Source of the DNA: Ricinus communis
Taxonomy: Eukaryota; Streptophyta; Magnoliopsida; Malpighiales; Euphorbiaceae
Direction of reading: 5' to 3'
Assembly (NCBI RefSeq): GCF_019578655.1
Contig: NC_063262.1
Coordinates: 3,417,582-3,481,581, forward strand
Length of the DNA stretch: 64,000 bases
A program made the position numbers and the translations under genes. Below the pieces are notes generated by a model. It made no database searches, was not told where the DNA came from, and worked only from the letters and a program-made list of their open reading frames with translations. This document shows, in pieces, positions 1 through 14,514 of this stretch (its first letter is position 1; each line of letters starts with the position of its first letter).

Positions 1-3000
1 CAGCATTTTGCGCTTCTTTGCATAATTCTTGGGTCTGAAAATTACATTTAACATCGGATTGCAACCTTTGTTTCCCTTATAATCTCAACTTCCAATATTT
101 TTATGCTTTAACGAAAATCTTTATTTTTCTAGTTTCAAATATTATCTTTTAAATAAATAATAAATATTATATTTCTTCTTGTTCAGTTAATCATGGATTT
201 GGTGATACTCGTCCATAAAATGCAAACATCTATATTTTAATTTTTTTTTTAAAATGAGACGAAAGAAAATAGGGAAATTTCTTTTATTTATTGGAGGCCC
301 AACCGTTATATATTTATTTATTTATTTATTTTCATAATTAATGGACGGACAATCTCATATTATTATGTCATTTTTTATTCTCATATATAAAAATACAAAA
401 TAAATATAAAATTAGTAGGGGAATAGTGGTTGTGTACATCATCAATTTGTGTCAATGTTGCCTTTTACTTAAGCAAGAAAATAGTCCATATCTTTATTAC
501 CCTATAAAGAGATCAAATCTTTCCATCAACTATTAGACCTATAAAGAGAAAAGTAAAAGAAAACTATCAACATTAATGAAATGTGACTTCTCAACTCATT
601 TGAAAACGCTGGGTTTGTAGTTTGATTGTTATTTTAGTCTAATTTGATTTGTCGGTTAAGGTCAAAACATAGGTAAACAAAAAAAATAGATTAAATTAAC
701 ATCTAACGATCTAATCAGGTAAAATCATGTAAATAAGTAGATTTTTCGGGCTATTTATGGGTCTGAATGTATAACTTTTATTTTAAATCCGTCTAATTTT
801 GAAGCTAAAAAAGTCATATTATTTTTTTATCCGACTTAAAATTGTTATTTTTTTGAAACACATTCAATAAATTTAGCCTAACTAAAAAGATATTATCAAT
901 CAAAATTTATATATTTTAAAGGCAGATTACAGATTACATTTGATCAAAATTAAAAGAGTTCGAAAACGAATCTAGTAGCAATTGGATAACTCAATTTGGT
1001 ATTAAAGGAGCTTTCCTTGGGACAATTTTGCTTGACTTGTATTCTACCACAATCAATACCAAGCAACGCCTATAAGATACATGATTATAATTACAAATGG
1101 TGGTCGGTATCACATTCTTTTTCTTTTAAATTATATTTTCTAAATTACTTCTTTCATTGTATATAAACCAAATTAGAATTTCATGGTCAATCAGATCGAT
1201 TGAATTCATATAAAAAGTAGTTGACAAATTTTGGTCATGGAGGTTGGCATAATTGAGAAGAAAGGAATAACCGACCAAGTGATGAGAGTTATTGTTAAGC
1301 TTCCATTGACAACCAAAAAGAAATCACAAACAGTTGAAGCTCATGAAGAATTTTCTATAACCATAATGTTTGATCGAGTAAATGTATATCCAAAAATGTG
1401 TGAACATGATCTAACTATATTCTTCATTTAGATAAATCTCAATGCATATGCAACTTGGTTGGTACTTTAAATATGGCTCAAACTTGGCAAAAGTCGAGAA
1501 TTATCTTAATTATTAAGCAGATTTTTTTTAGAAAAAGACACTTTCTAATTTTTAATGAAAGAATAATTATAAAATCATAATTTAATGAAATTAAATACCA
1601 TAAATTTTATGAATTTTACTAGATTGAGTGATAATATAATGTGAAAACATCTTATCTATTTATAAAAATTTATTCGTCAATGTCGATATAATTAAAAATT
1701 ATATATTAATAAACATCAACTTATTATACTTATTATTGTTCCCGGAGTTTTACTATAGAATTCATCTTTATATATATATATTGTAATGGGTCATAGCAAT
1801 AAAGATAACCATCTTTTCATTTACCATAAAACTCATAATTCAATTGGTGAAAAGGAAGAACTTGGACCAAAGATCTTTTATCCTAAAAATAAATATTTTT
1901 ACTATTTAAACTGGAGCCTCAAGTGATAAGTTGCTGCATATATCAAAGCACAAATAGGCCAAGCTTTAGAAAGCACCAATTTAATTCTATATGGGAAATA
2001 TGATTAAAATTGAGATTCGGATGTGAAGTGAGCTGGGGCCAAATGGCTTAAAAAAAGTTGAAAATAAAAGTATTTGAATGACATACCATGTGAGGGAGGG
2101 CCCAAAAGCTATGTTATTACATCTCTAAGTCTTTCGGTTTCTTTCACTTTTACTAAATACCATGACTTTATGATATAACTAACTAACTAGTATGTTCCCT
2201 ACCTCTTCACCGTCCAAACAAACCTTTATATTCCTTTGCACCGTTGCCAACTTTACTTTACAAGCACCAACCTTCCTTTTAAGTTTTGTTCTTAAATTAG
2301 TGTACCTTTCTTACACAACAGCTCGTTTGATGCAGACACAGGCCTTTTCTTTTCTATGAAATATGCTTTACCATGTACTTCTATCCTCAAGTTATGGGAT
2401 ACAAAACAGATCCGTAAGAAATTAACATTGACCCATCTACCATTTAGCTTATTTTTTGCTTCCCTGTTTAACAATTGCTTCATTTTACTTGAGAGTATAC
2501 TCTTATTATAATTATTTTCAAATGGTTGAATTAATATTCATTTTAACTCGTTTTAAATTTATTATTAATGTAATTAATACTATCAGTATATTATCTGATT
2601 TTAAATAATATAATTATCAAACTTATTTATATAATTTAATAAATTTGGGCACCGGTGGATAGCCATGAGTATATATCAAATTCATCGTAGTACCAAAACA
2701 TCAAATCTAAAATCTGCTCAAAATCAATTATCAAATTTCTTAAGTACATCCTGTTATTAGGTCAGATAATATCAAATATGAGTAACTACCCGAATCGTTG
2801 GCATGGTGCCACGAGTCATAACATAGCTCCAAAACTGATAATAAATACAAGTATTTGTTCTAAACCGATTGAAGTAAATCCACTTGTCCCATCCGTTATA
2901 TCCCAGAACAATCATCATCCTACTTTATTTACCTCATTATTAAGTTTAAAAAGAATTAATAAGTGGGTCTCACGGTAGATGCCAAAATTTGGACTGTATA

Positions 3001-3446
3001 TAGAAAAAGAGTATTATACTATATATATTTAAACACAGCATCAGAGACTTTTTAATATATATAATTTTCTTGGTTTTTGGTCAGTATATAGTATACTTAA
3101 CTGGTAGCTAGCCAGCTAACAGCAGAGCAGTGAAGAACAAGAAAAATGATAGTCTTATATTTGATTCAATCTATATTCTAAAGAAGTTGTTGTTGTTGTA
3201 GATTTTGTGGGTTGCTGTTGTGGTAATTGTTGTTATCTTGCAGTTACAGTTATTCAAAATTCCCTCTCTTAGAAACCAACCCGTGTTCTGTTCTATGTCT
3301 TTCTTGTTCAACCATCATTTTGCTTCTTCTCGAATCTTGAATCAAATCTGATTTTGATTGTACATTTGCACAAAATTAGAACCCCTTTTTTTCTTTTCCT
3401 TAATTCTCCATTTCTATCAGTTGTTTGTTTTGTTCATTAATAAACG
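1..3446. other. Intergenic region upstream of the kinesin gene
   Basis: AT-rich DNA with many short A/T runs and no convincing coding exon. A short open frame near 1231-1431 resembles no family I know. The last 300-400 bases are probably the kinesin promoter and 5' leader: a TATATATATTTAAA tract lies near 3019-3032, and T/C-rich leader-like sequence with TTG repeats near 3185-3215 precedes the ATG at 3447. I see no tRNA, no recognisable transposon terminus and no end of a preceding gene. Confidence 0.6.
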
Positions 3447-6400
3447 ATGGAGGCATCAGAAAACTGTAGTGTGAAAGTTGCAGTTCATATTCGTCCACTT
3501 ATCGGCGATGAACGCATTCAAGGTTGCAAAGAATGTACTACTGTTACGCCTGGAAAGCCACAGGTAACCCGCATTCTATTTTTTCTCTTATTTTGTTTTT
3601 TTTTTCTTCTTCTAATTTTGAGCTTAATTATACATAGAGATCCTTTTTTCTTTTTAGTTAATTATGAGAGTAGGTTATAATAATATCTCAATATGTTCCT
3701 TCTAAGATTTTGATAATTACTCTCTTGCTTGTCTATTTTCTTTGTTTGCTCTATTAAATCTTGAATAACAAACAAAACAAGTGAAGTTTATGTATGCATA
3801 TTGAAAGGTCTGAATTCTTAAGTTCAGTATGCATTTTAGTTTGATAATGGCATTTGTTGTAATCTAATTATGCTGAACAGAGTGTGTATATTTATATATA
3901 CAGACACATACTACAAGTATGCTTTGTTTTCGAATAAATCACATGCAAAAGTTCAATTGAATTTAATTCTTGCAAACTCATGTCATTTTCTTGCATGATT
4001 TCATTAATTGCAATTTTCTTTTTGAATTTGATATAATTGAGTTGTAGCGCCTGTAAGTTTTCCAAACATGAGAATCGACTAAATAGATTCAATTGAAGTG
4101 AATTCTTGTAGTTTAGACTTTCCAAACAAGGGAAGTACTGATTTTGTGCGCCATACTGGAATTATTTCACTGGTTTGATTATGGTGCAGGTGCAAATTGG
4201 TACACATTCTTTTACATTTGATAGTGTATATGGAAATGGTGGTTCTCCATCATCTTCCATGTTTGAAGAATGTGTTGCTCCACTTGTTGATGGACTATTT
4301 CAAGGATATAATGCTACTGTACTTGCATATGGTCAGGTAATTTTTGCCTTGTTTTAATTGTAATTTGCTTTAAGTTGAAAATTTGTTTCTCATGCGCTTA
4401 TGCTTTTCAATTAGTTTCTTCTTTTTTTACATAGACTTTGACTTGCAGACAGGATCAGGGAAAACATATACAATGGGAACTAGTCTCAGGGATGGCTGCC
4501 AGACTGGATTAATTCCACAAGTTATGAAGGCATTATTTAATAAGATTGAGAAATTAAAGTATCAAACAGAATTTCAGTTGCATGTTTCCTTCATAGAGGT
4601 ATATTTGGCGCATTAGTTTATTTCGTACACCAAAAAGAAAGAAAATACGTGGATTGTTTTCTGGGCTATTGATTCCTATGAGAAACTCCATTTCTGGACT
4701 ATACATACTTAGGCTGAAGTTATCTTTTGATGCTTTGCTCATTCTCTGATAAACACCATGTTTTCTCTAGTAGACTGTCTAATCTTTAGAGGTTTTCCCC
4801 TCTGTAGTACAATCTACCGAGTATGGAGCCAAAAGATGTAACATAATTAAAACTCCTGATCTGGAAATGAATTTGGCTGTCATATGGTATTCTGTACTTT
4901 ATTTTCGTCATCCTTCTTTTGTTTTATGATAATGACATAGCAATTCAGAAGAATTCCTTGGGGAGGAGTGAACTTTGAAGCACTGCATATATTGACAAGC
5001 TGATATAAGATTCAACTTTGTGGTAGCTCATTTTGTGAGTCTTTCTATCTGTGTACTAATACTTGGGCTTTGATTTTGAAGATTTTAAAGGAAGAAGTAA
5101 GAGACTTGCTGGATTCTGTTTCTCTGAGCAAATCAATGCCTGCTAATGGACATTCTGGGAAAGTTTCTGTTCCTGGGAGGCCCCCTATACAAATTCGTGA
5201 ATCATCGAATGGAGTTATAACACTATCAGGATCAACTGAAGTAGCTGTTAACACATTAAAGGAAATGGCTGGTTGCCTGGAGCAAGGATCATTAAGTAGG
5301 GCAACAGGAAGTACAAATATGAACAACCAGTCCAGGTAAACCTTCAATATCAGAGATTGCCTTTCCTGCCTAATTTCAAGATTTATTCTAATCAATCCAA
5401 ATTTTTATTCAAGCTAAGAAGTTCAGGTTTCTGTTAACCATGATATTATGTTGATCTTTGAGGCTGTTACAAATTCTATTAATGATAAAGAGACATAATA
5501 CTAATAAGAAATTTCATTTTAACATCAATGTTAACCTTATTGCTTTAAATAATTAATTAATTTTCCTAAATTTTCTCAGAGATAGGCATAATGAGAACCT
5601 GTCTTAAATGCAAGAAAAGGTTCTAAAAGGAAGAATAAGAGGCTGTACAACATTGTGCGGCCTTATAGAGAATTTTGTTACTATATAAAGGAAGCAAATG
5701 TCTCAGAACATTGGTGTTTTTGTCTCTGAGACTGTTATCTATCTTTATTTGCTGAGTTTACCAAAAAATATATCATTATTTATGTCCCTTTGGTTGTGAA
5801 AATGCAATTCTCTCACCTTTTTGTTACAAAAGTGTAGTTTAAAATAATGATCTCGGATGCTGAAAGATTATTTCATGGTTATATTTTGCAATGGTTTTAA
5901 ATCTAATGGCATGCCATTCCCTTCTGCATATTGATTAAAGTCGGTCGCATGCAATATTCACGATCACATTAGAACAGATGCGCAAACTGCATTCAATTTC
6001 TCCTGTTAATGACACTCCAGATGAGGATATGGGTGAAGAGTATTTCTGTGCTAAGCTCCATTTGGTAGATCTAGCTGGATCTGAACGAGCAAAAAGAACT
6101 GGTTCTGATGGTCTTCGCTTGAAAGAAGGTGGGTAAATTCATATTATTTCTATCTATTTTTCCAATGCTTTATCATCAGCAGTTGTTTCTATCACAACTA
6201 TTATGATTCCTTATTCATTTATTTATTTATGTTTTTCTGCATACAGGTATACATATAAATAGGGGGCTTCTTGCACTTGGTAACGTCATCAGTGCACTTG
6301 GAGATGAAAAAAAGAGAAAAGAAGGAGTGCATGTTCCCTATCGAGACAGTAAACTGACTCGACTCTTGCAGGTTAGATTGGCTTAATTCAGCCTATGTAT

Positions 6401-6676
6401 TAAATTTGATTCGGGAAACTGCAACCATATGTTGCTTTCTGATGTTGAAATGATGCACTTCCCAATCTCAATGCATGCTAACACTTTAGATTGCTAACAT
6501 ATTTTAGGCATGTTTTTACTATTTTCTTAACCTGTCTAAGCAAATTAAATATGACCATTTAGTCTTATCCATACACGATAACAAAATTCTCATAGCATGA
6601 TGAGTTTAATGCAATGTATCATTGCAAAATCCAAAAACTATATATTTGGTTTAATAGCCTAGTACTTTATACAGTA

Positions 6677-6715
<39 letters not shown>

Positions 6716-9700
6716 TTATGGTTGTCAATTAATTTATATCAGCAAAGGTGACCTATTGGTTTGAATTTTTTAAATTGAGTGGTTTTAACATAACAAATTG
6801 TATATAAAAGCTATCTTTCTTAAAAAGTCCAGAGTTATCAGTATTGCCGACGGTGTTCCAATGCCTATGAAAAGAATACTCTTGTGCCTGAGGGTTTAGT
6901 TTCCTTCTATTAAACCATATGTTTTACTGGAATATGTCACTAGTCCCTTTATATTTCAAAGTGTGCCCATGTCTTAGCAGCCTTATCTCTTTTCAGATAT
7001 CCAAGATGGCTCTATTCCTTGTCATATTCAATACCCTTAGCTCAAACACTCTGTTTTTGACAAATGCTTCGGACCATGCAGAAAAAGGGTGTTTAATTAA
7101 CAATATTATCATAGAGAGGTTTATACATAATATGGTCTATGGTTTATACTCTTACGCTCTAACCTGTTATCCAAGAGATGACTTGTTATTGCCACTTGTC
7201 AATGTACTAGGCCAATATATTGGAATTTGCTTATTATTTTCTGCTTCTGTACAAATTCTTAGTATGACGTACAACAGATAGGTGGTACTGTTGGTACTAG
7301 AAATGAACTACCTCTGCTATCTGTTTCTGGGCTTTGACAGGTGCTAGTGTAACTACAAAATAAGTGCTGATTTCTCTTTCCATGGCAATCCCTTTCTCTT
7401 AAAGCTTTCTAATCATTTAAGGTTGCTTATGCTCTTTGGCAGGATTCACTAGGTGGAAACAGCAAAACTGTCATGATAGGTGATTATTTTTCGCTTTCTT
7501 TCCAGAAGTTGTACCATGTGTTTGGTAACAGCAGCAGCATATGTCATGTTCGAAAAGAATATTTAATAAAAATAGCAGCATATTATTTTATTCCTGTCTC
7601 ATTTAGAATGAACTTTTGTGCCCTTTTTCTAGCGTGCATCAGTCCTGCTGACATCAATGCTGAGGAAACTCTCAACACTCTCAAATATGCAAATCGTGCT
7701 CGAAATATTCAGAATAAGCCTGTTGTAAGTTTGCTTATAAATTTTTCTATTACTTGTTATGTTATCATCTCTTTTTCATTTCTACAATGGTGTAAATATA
7801 ATACTTCTCTTCTTCTTCTTCTTCTTCTTCTTCTTCTTCTCCACATACAGGTTAATAGAGATTTAATATCCAATGAGGTGCAACAGATGCGCCAGCAGTT
7901 AAAGTACTTACAAGCTGAACTTTGTGCTCGTGGGGGAGGATCTCCACCTGATGAAGTCCAGGTATGTACCTTTCGCAAAAAATGTCTTTCGACCCAATCT
8001 ACCTTTTGTTTTCACATTGTTTTTGGAGATATTTGCATTTCCATTGTGTATCGTGTAATAGCTAATTAATTTAGTTTTGATAGGCGCTGAAGGAACGGAT
8101 TGCTTGGCTTGAGGCTACAAATGAGGACCTTTCTAGAGAACTTCATGAACATCGCAGCCGTTGTGCTGTTGTTGACCAGTGTGAAATAGATTCCCAAGTA
8201 TGTCAGGTGGAAATAAATATGGCTGCATATACATTCATTCTATTGATATAGCAATATTTAATCTCAATTGCTAGATTTATAGTCTCCATTTAAATTTTAA
8301 ATCTCAGGAAGGCCATGCCTCTTTTACAAAATGTGATGGACTGAAAAGAGGCTTTCAAAGTATGGACTCATCTGACTATCAATTGGATGAAGATGTATCA
8401 GGTAATTACTTATTTAATCGACTCGGCTGTGTCATTCTTGATGCTAGGACTAGGATGAAAGGAGCTTATGCATGCTTTATCCACAGATCTAAACTGGATT
8501 AGCATTTGCTCTAGATTATTTGACTTGGCATTTTATTGGAGTTGGCCCTATTGTTAATCCGTCAGAGTTTTTCCTATATTCTGCAGTACATTCATTTACC
8601 TTGGTCATTTCTCTTCTGTATTGGTTAAAATTGCATCCTATATCTGCAGGTGAAAGTTCAGGGGAAATTGATGAAGCAGCAAAAGAGTGGGAGCATGCCC
8701 TTATTCGAAGTACTATGGATAAAGAATTGATAGAACTAAACCGACGTTTGGAGCAAAAAGAGGTTTGTTTTTATGGGCATTGTTTTAGGAAACACACAAA
8801 ATTGTTGGGTAAATGGATATATCTGTTTTTCTTAATATTGAATAAACAGATTTGTGATTAAAGAATTAATAGAGAACAGTTCTAAGTTTATCAATATTTC
8901 TGTTATTATTGGAATTGGTTTCTACCTAGGATTTTATCATAAGAGTCTTACACTAAGAAACAATTAAAAGCTTCACCCAACTGGAATACTGTCTGTAGAA
9001 AAGTGATGCAATGCACTTTAAGCAATTTTGAGTAATGTGATATTGGAATGATTTATTTCCAGATTCTATATAATTGCTTCTAACCTATCTGAGGAAGCTA
9101 TTTGTCCTTGCTTGATGATCATATTAACTTCATGGTGATGTATTATCATGTTCTTATATTAATTGCCTGATCGTAAGTCATGACCAAGTAGAATCAAGTC
9201 TGTGGTTGGATGAAGTCAATTTCACTCCCACAGCAAACTTAGACTATTGACAAAAGCTTTTTGACTAAAATCTATTCTTTTTCTTTTTTAAGAAAAAAAT
9301 TAAAGCACTAACAATTCTGTGATCAGAATCTTTTGTTTAATTTTGGTATATCTAGGGCTGCTTAATTCTTTTTCTTCTATTTTGATGCAGTCTGAGATGA
9401 AACTTTTTGGAGGGGTTGACACTGAATCTTTGAAACAGCACTTTAGGAAGAAAATCATGGAACTTGAGGAAGAGAAAAGAATTGTGCAGGTCCAGTTGAA
9501 CATTATTCAGCTTTCATTGTTTATTGTGGCTTTAGTATATATGATTGACATGAATAACAAAATGGCAGCAAGAGCGTGATCGTTTGTTAGCTGAAATAGA
9601 GAACCGTGCTGCTAATTCTGATGGACAAACACAGAAAGCACAGGAGAGTCATTCACAGAAGTTAAAAGCACTTGAGGCGCAAGTAAGTTATGTGGTTTTG

Positions 9701-12700
9701 ACTAGATAATCTGTCATCATAGACTGTTGGTCCGTTTTAACTTTTCTTATTCTTATTCTTTCAAATCCAGATTTTAGATCTTAAAAGGAAACAAGAAAGT
9801 CAGGTTGAGCTTTTAAAGCAAAAGCAAAGAAGTGAGGAAGCAGCAAAGAGGTTGCAAGCTGAAATACAACACATCAAGGCTCAAAAAGTTAGTTCTCATT
9901 CTGGTGTGTCTAAATTTCCATTATGCCTCAGTAAAATTTATTTTTCAACTTTTATAATCGTCCTATTCTTAAATTTGTAGGTCCAATTGCAGCATAGAAT
10001 AAAACAAGAGTCAGAACAATTTCGACAATGGAGGGCTTCGAGAGAGAAGGAAGTGCTGCAGGTGCTTCATCACATTAACAGTAACTTTTATATGTTTGTT
10101 GATACTTTATGTTGCAAGCTGGTGGTGTGTGGCTTTACTAGATATCGCGGGTGACTGAAATTTAAAGATAAAATTTTTTCTAGTTTTAATCAAATTTTAA
10201 GAAGTTCTTGGCTTGGATCACCCAAATCATTTAAGAATTCAGAAAGCATTCTGAGAAGCAAATTATGTTTGATATGAGATTTTTTTTTATCCATATATTT
10301 CTTTGTTCTGTACTTTGGATATTCTTATTCTAGTCAATCCAATCTGTTTCATATTGAAATAAATCTATTATTTTATTTGTGGCTTCGTATAGTCTTGCTG
10401 CCATGCGCACGGAACGCATCGGTCATCAATAGACTCCATCCATAACATTGTAGATCTTATCAATGCTCTAACCTTTCCTTATGTTTCAAAGCATTCCTTT
10501 TCTATAAGAAACTATATTCTATTTTCTAAATCTTTTTCCTCTTTTTCACTGATTTCACATTTGTATGATGTTTTCTTGAGATCTTTCATTGTCGGATTTT
10601 TGCCTTCTAGTTGATGCTTCAGTTTAACCCATATTTCTCTCTCTATTTGATGGTTTATTTATTTTCCCTTTTCTCCCTGTAATCTTTGATGTTTTTTAAA
10701 CATCTGTTGGCCTACTCATGCTCGTAAGTTTCTATCATATTGAAACATTTTGTTTACTGCTCCATTTCCCCTGAATATTGGTTTTGCTCGAGCAGCTGAG
10801 AAAGGAAGGCAGGAGAAACGAGTATGAGAGACATAAACTTGAAGCACTGCATCAACGGCAGAAACTGGTAAAAATTATTATCTTTCAAGAATTTACATTG
10901 TCTTTTAAATAATTACTGCACTTATCCTGTCTCTGTAAACTGGCGTCTGTCACTCTGATTTACCTCAAGTTGCAATCCCTGTGTGATGGAAGGAACGTGA
11001 TGATCAATGTTTCATAGTTCTTGTTTTGTTCATCAGCTTTTCATGCTGTTACATCAGCATTCTTTTATATCTGTCTCCAAGTACTAAATTGGTCCACCAT
11101 AAATAGTATTGGTCCGATCTTGCTTATCGTGCATGGTATATAGCTATTAGTGTACAGAATATCCACTTGGTTTATAATTCAAATTCAAACTGGCTTGGGA
11201 TATGCTGACTCCAATCCTTTAGAAAATAATACATTTAGCCAGATCCAGCAAAGCAGTAGGTTATGAAGTACATTTGTTAATTTTCTTAAGAGTAAGTAAG
11301 TTGTATTTGTTAATTTAAGAAAATTACACAATCTAATCTCTTGTTAAGTTTACTTGGACTTTCTTGGAAAAGTAGAAAATGAAGACTGAACCCTTCAAGC
11401 TTCAATGTAGTAGAAGTTGAAAGGAACCCTACATCCATTGGATTTTCCTTTTTCTTTCTAAGATAATAAGATTTTAAGAGATTGATGTCATTATTCTCTT
11501 TCTTCAAGATTCTACAAAGAAAGACAGAAGAGGCAGCAATGGCTACCAGAAGGCTAAAGGAGCTTTTGGAAGCTCGCAAGTCTTCTGCATGTGAGACCTC
11601 AGGTAATTCTATTCTCTTTTCTAAGAGGTTCCCGTAGTAGCGACAAGCAAAATGGGAGGAGCCTAAATCGAGTTTTAATTAGTTAGTCAGACATTTGGAC
11701 ATTCTGATTTATTGTGAATATCTTGCAGCTAATTCGAACGGGCATACATCATCTAGTCAGGTGACTATCTGAGATTAAGTGATTGCTTATGCTCTATTTT
11801 ATTTATTAGGAGTAAGACTGTTCCCATACCTGCAGCCTCTACAGATTGGTTGTGTTCAGATAAGCAGGGGCAGATCAACCTTGTGACTAGAGGGGGGGCA
11901 TTGCACCCTCTAAATTCAAGAGATTTCCAGTTTAGCCATATATTTCTATTTTTGTTCTTACATATCATATTTTGTTGTGGTATGTTTGGCCCCCCAATAT
12001 GCAATGAGCCTCCTTTTTAACTATTTATAATTTGTGTTCTTACATAAATAACATTTAATTGTGCCATGATTTACGTCAACTTAAATTTTTTGTCAAAAGT
12101 ATCCTTACTGACTTCTACAACGTCATTTAAAATATATGATAATTTTATCTTTTATATATCTTTTTAAGTTAATTGTAACATTAATTAGTTATGAAATAGG
12201 AACCTATCCTATTTGACATGATAAAGATTTAATCTTAAAATTCTCTGAAATCATTTTCTCTTGCATATAAAATAAAAAGAATAATCTTACAAAAAATTAA
12301 AAAATCCCGGATTCATTACTGCAGGTGAGTCTGCTAATCAGATCATGAGTCATAAATTCATACATGATATACCATACTCAGTTTCTTTGAAAAGATTATT
12401 TTGTGACAAAACATACAATTCAGCTGGAACTGTTGGCCAGATTGTTATGCATTTGGTTATCTACAGCTTCATAGCCTTAGGACTGCACGCCTTTAACCTT
12501 GGTCTACTTAAAGTGAAATATCAATGTCAAGTCTTTTTGCTTTAAGGCTAAGTTGGAATAATATTGATTTTGAGTTGCACTGTTAGGTCAATGATAAATC
12601 TCTACAAAGGTGGCTTGATCATGAGTTAGAAGTAATTATGAAAGTGCATGAAGTTCGTTTTCAGTATGAGAAACAGAAACAAGAGTATGTCATCTATACT

Positions 12701-14514
12701 TTTCTTAGTTTCCATCAGTCATAAGTTCTCAACTGCTGGGATTATTTATGCTAAAATTTGTTTTTACAGACAAACTGTAATGGCAGAGGAATTGGCCTTG
12801 TTGAAACAAGTAGATCGGTTTGGTCCTAATGAAGGGAAGAATGGACATCCTAGGTGTGTAACTATACATTTTTTTATCATTTTTTTAATTGAGTGGATTG
12901 AAATCTCCACTGGATTCAGCAAATTAAGGACAAGTGCAGTTGAGAAAAGTCAAGAAGATATCTTACAATTAAGTTAATCAGACACGATTAGATCAATCCT
13001 ATTTGACTCCGATTATTTACTGGTTTTTTTCTTTTTACTTTTTCTTTCAACCCAATTAGATTATCAGTGATGTCATCAAATGCAAGGATGGAGAGAGTGG
13101 CTTCTTTAGAGAACATGCTGAGCATATCTTCAAATGCACTAACGGCAATGGCTTCACAACTTTCGGAGGCAGGAGACAGGGAGCGTTCCTTAATTGGTCG
13201 TGGACATTGGAACCAATTACGCTCAATGGGAGAAGCTAAGAACCTGCTTCAATATATGTTTACTGCTGCTTCAGAAGCAAGGTGACATATTGAAACCTTA
13301 AAAGGATTTTTTTGTTATTAAAATAGATACTGTTATTAGTGATAATATGCTGGGGGTTATAGTAATGTCAATATTTATCTGTGACAGGTGCCAACTTTGG
13401 GATAAAGATATGGAGATGAAGGACCTAAAAGACCAATTGAATGAGCTTGTAGCCCTACTGCGAGAAAGTGAGGCCCAGCGGAAAGAACTTGTGAAGGAGC
13501 AAAAGCTGAGAGAACAAGCTGTTGCCATTGCCCTAGCTACATCATCTTTGGTGAGAATATCCACTGATCCTTAATTATAAGCCAAGTCTTCTTTAAATTC
13601 TAAGCTTGCGCATCAATTGTGATATCCTACCTTCTTATTGAAGTCAATTGAACATAAAAATCCTATGGAATTTAATATCAAGTTAACTATCATAGTATAG
13701 CATGTGGCTAAAAGACCTTGTGTTAGTTTATTGCTTGTTAGTTCATACAGCATCATATCTGGTTATTTAATGCATGCATCTTCAATAATATTTTGAAATG
13801 TGGGAGAGAAATCATCGCTGTTTTCCAGAAATATCTTGATTTATTGCACTCTATTGTCCAGCTTGGGGCATTGGCCTTAAGTTCATTTGTGTCAAGGCAC
13901 CAGCCTTTTTGATTATTGTTAAGGGCCTAGGTGCCAAAGCACTATTGGATGGGAAGTATTTTCTGAGAGTTGGACCATGTTCTGTTAAATAGGAAAAGTG
14001 AATTTTCTTTTAGTTAAAAAGAAGAGCCAATGCTACTGTATTTACACTTCTGAGTGAAAATCAACAGGGTAACTCGCGCAATTCATCTAAGCACTATGCA
14101 GACGATCTGAGTGGTCCATTGTCTCCAATTTCACTTCCGGCACCGAAGCAACTGAAATTTTCACCTGGGATTGTTAATGGGTCTGTCAGAGAATCAGTGG
14201 CCTTTATAGATCAGACACGGAAGGTGACTCCCTTCCTTCAAACTTTTTCTTTGATTGTGGCCTTCCATGTGAATAAGAAAATTAAGGTACTCTCAGTGCA
14301 GATGGTACCAGTTGGGCAGATGTCAATGAAGAAACTGGTAACTGTTGGGCAAACTGGAAAGCTCTGGAGGTGGAAGCGGAGTCATCATCAGTGGCTGCTT
14401 CAGTTCAAATGGAAATGGCAGAAGCCATGGAAGCTTTCAGAATGGATAAAACACAGTGATGAGACAATCATGAGATCAAGGCCTCGCTCCCTGGCCCTTA
14501 TTGATATGATATGA
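3447..14514 (+). CDS. KIN4A: Kinesin-4 family motor (KIN-4A/FRA1-like), 25 exons, complete
   Basis: Plus-end-directed microtubule motor of the kinesin-4 family. Plant FRA1/KIN-4A acts at the cell cortex in cell-wall deposition (family knowledge). Exons: 3447-3563, 4190-4336, 4449-4598, 5082-5335, 5941-6128, 6247-6371, 7443-7479, 7633-7724, 7851-7961, 8084-8206, 8308-8401, 8650-8762, 9391-9489, 9569-9682, 9771-9887, 9981-10061, 10796-10867, 11509-11602, 11729-11760, 12587-12684, 12770-12853, 13060-13281, 13388-13550, 14068-14223, 14302-14514. All junctions are GT-AG and phases agree, giving 1031 aa, close to the roughly 1035 aa I recall for FRA1. The motor domain is residues 9-370: P-loop GQTGSGKT at 87-94, switch I SSRSH at 222-226, switch II DLAGSE at 266-271. 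A long Glu/Lys/Gln-rich coiled coil follows. The C-terminus has a Trp/basic segment (RWKRSHHQW) near 984-992. The donor of exon 10 could instead be at 8197, which is also in frame. It could be called KIN-4B by position; the sequence reads more like FRA1. Confidence 0.95.
6675..6715. repeat. (TC)n(TA)n microsatellite in kinesin intron 6
   Basis: About 13 CT/TC dinucleotides run directly into about 7 TA dinucleotides, inside the intron between the exons ending at 6371 and starting at 7443. This is a compound simple repeat with no coding role. Confidence 0.9.
7806..7841 (+). repeat. (CTT)n repeat forming the polypyrimidine tract of kinesin intron 8
   Basis: About eleven CTT/TTC units stand just before CCACATACAG, the acceptor of the exon starting at 7851. 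The repeat therefore serves as the pyrimidine tract of this splice site. Its complement gives an arginine-rich open frame on the minus strand, which is an artefact of the repeat. Confidence 0.85.

Noticed and set aside
1231..1431. 66-codon open frame on the plus strand in the left intergenic region
   Set aside because: It resembles no family, has no splice or promoter context, and its length is unremarkable in this DNA.
5045..5395. 116-codon minus-strand frame
   Set aside because: It is the antisense of the kinesin exon at 5082-5335, whose codon structure and protein match are clear.
6919..7281. 120-codon plus-strand frame inside a kinesin intron
   Set aside because: It lies between exons with matching phase (6371 and 7443). 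Its residues are hydrophobic and AT-driven, with no family match.
7757..7978. Arginine-rich minus-strand frame
   Set aside because: The poly-Arg comes from the CTT repeat read on the opposite strand.
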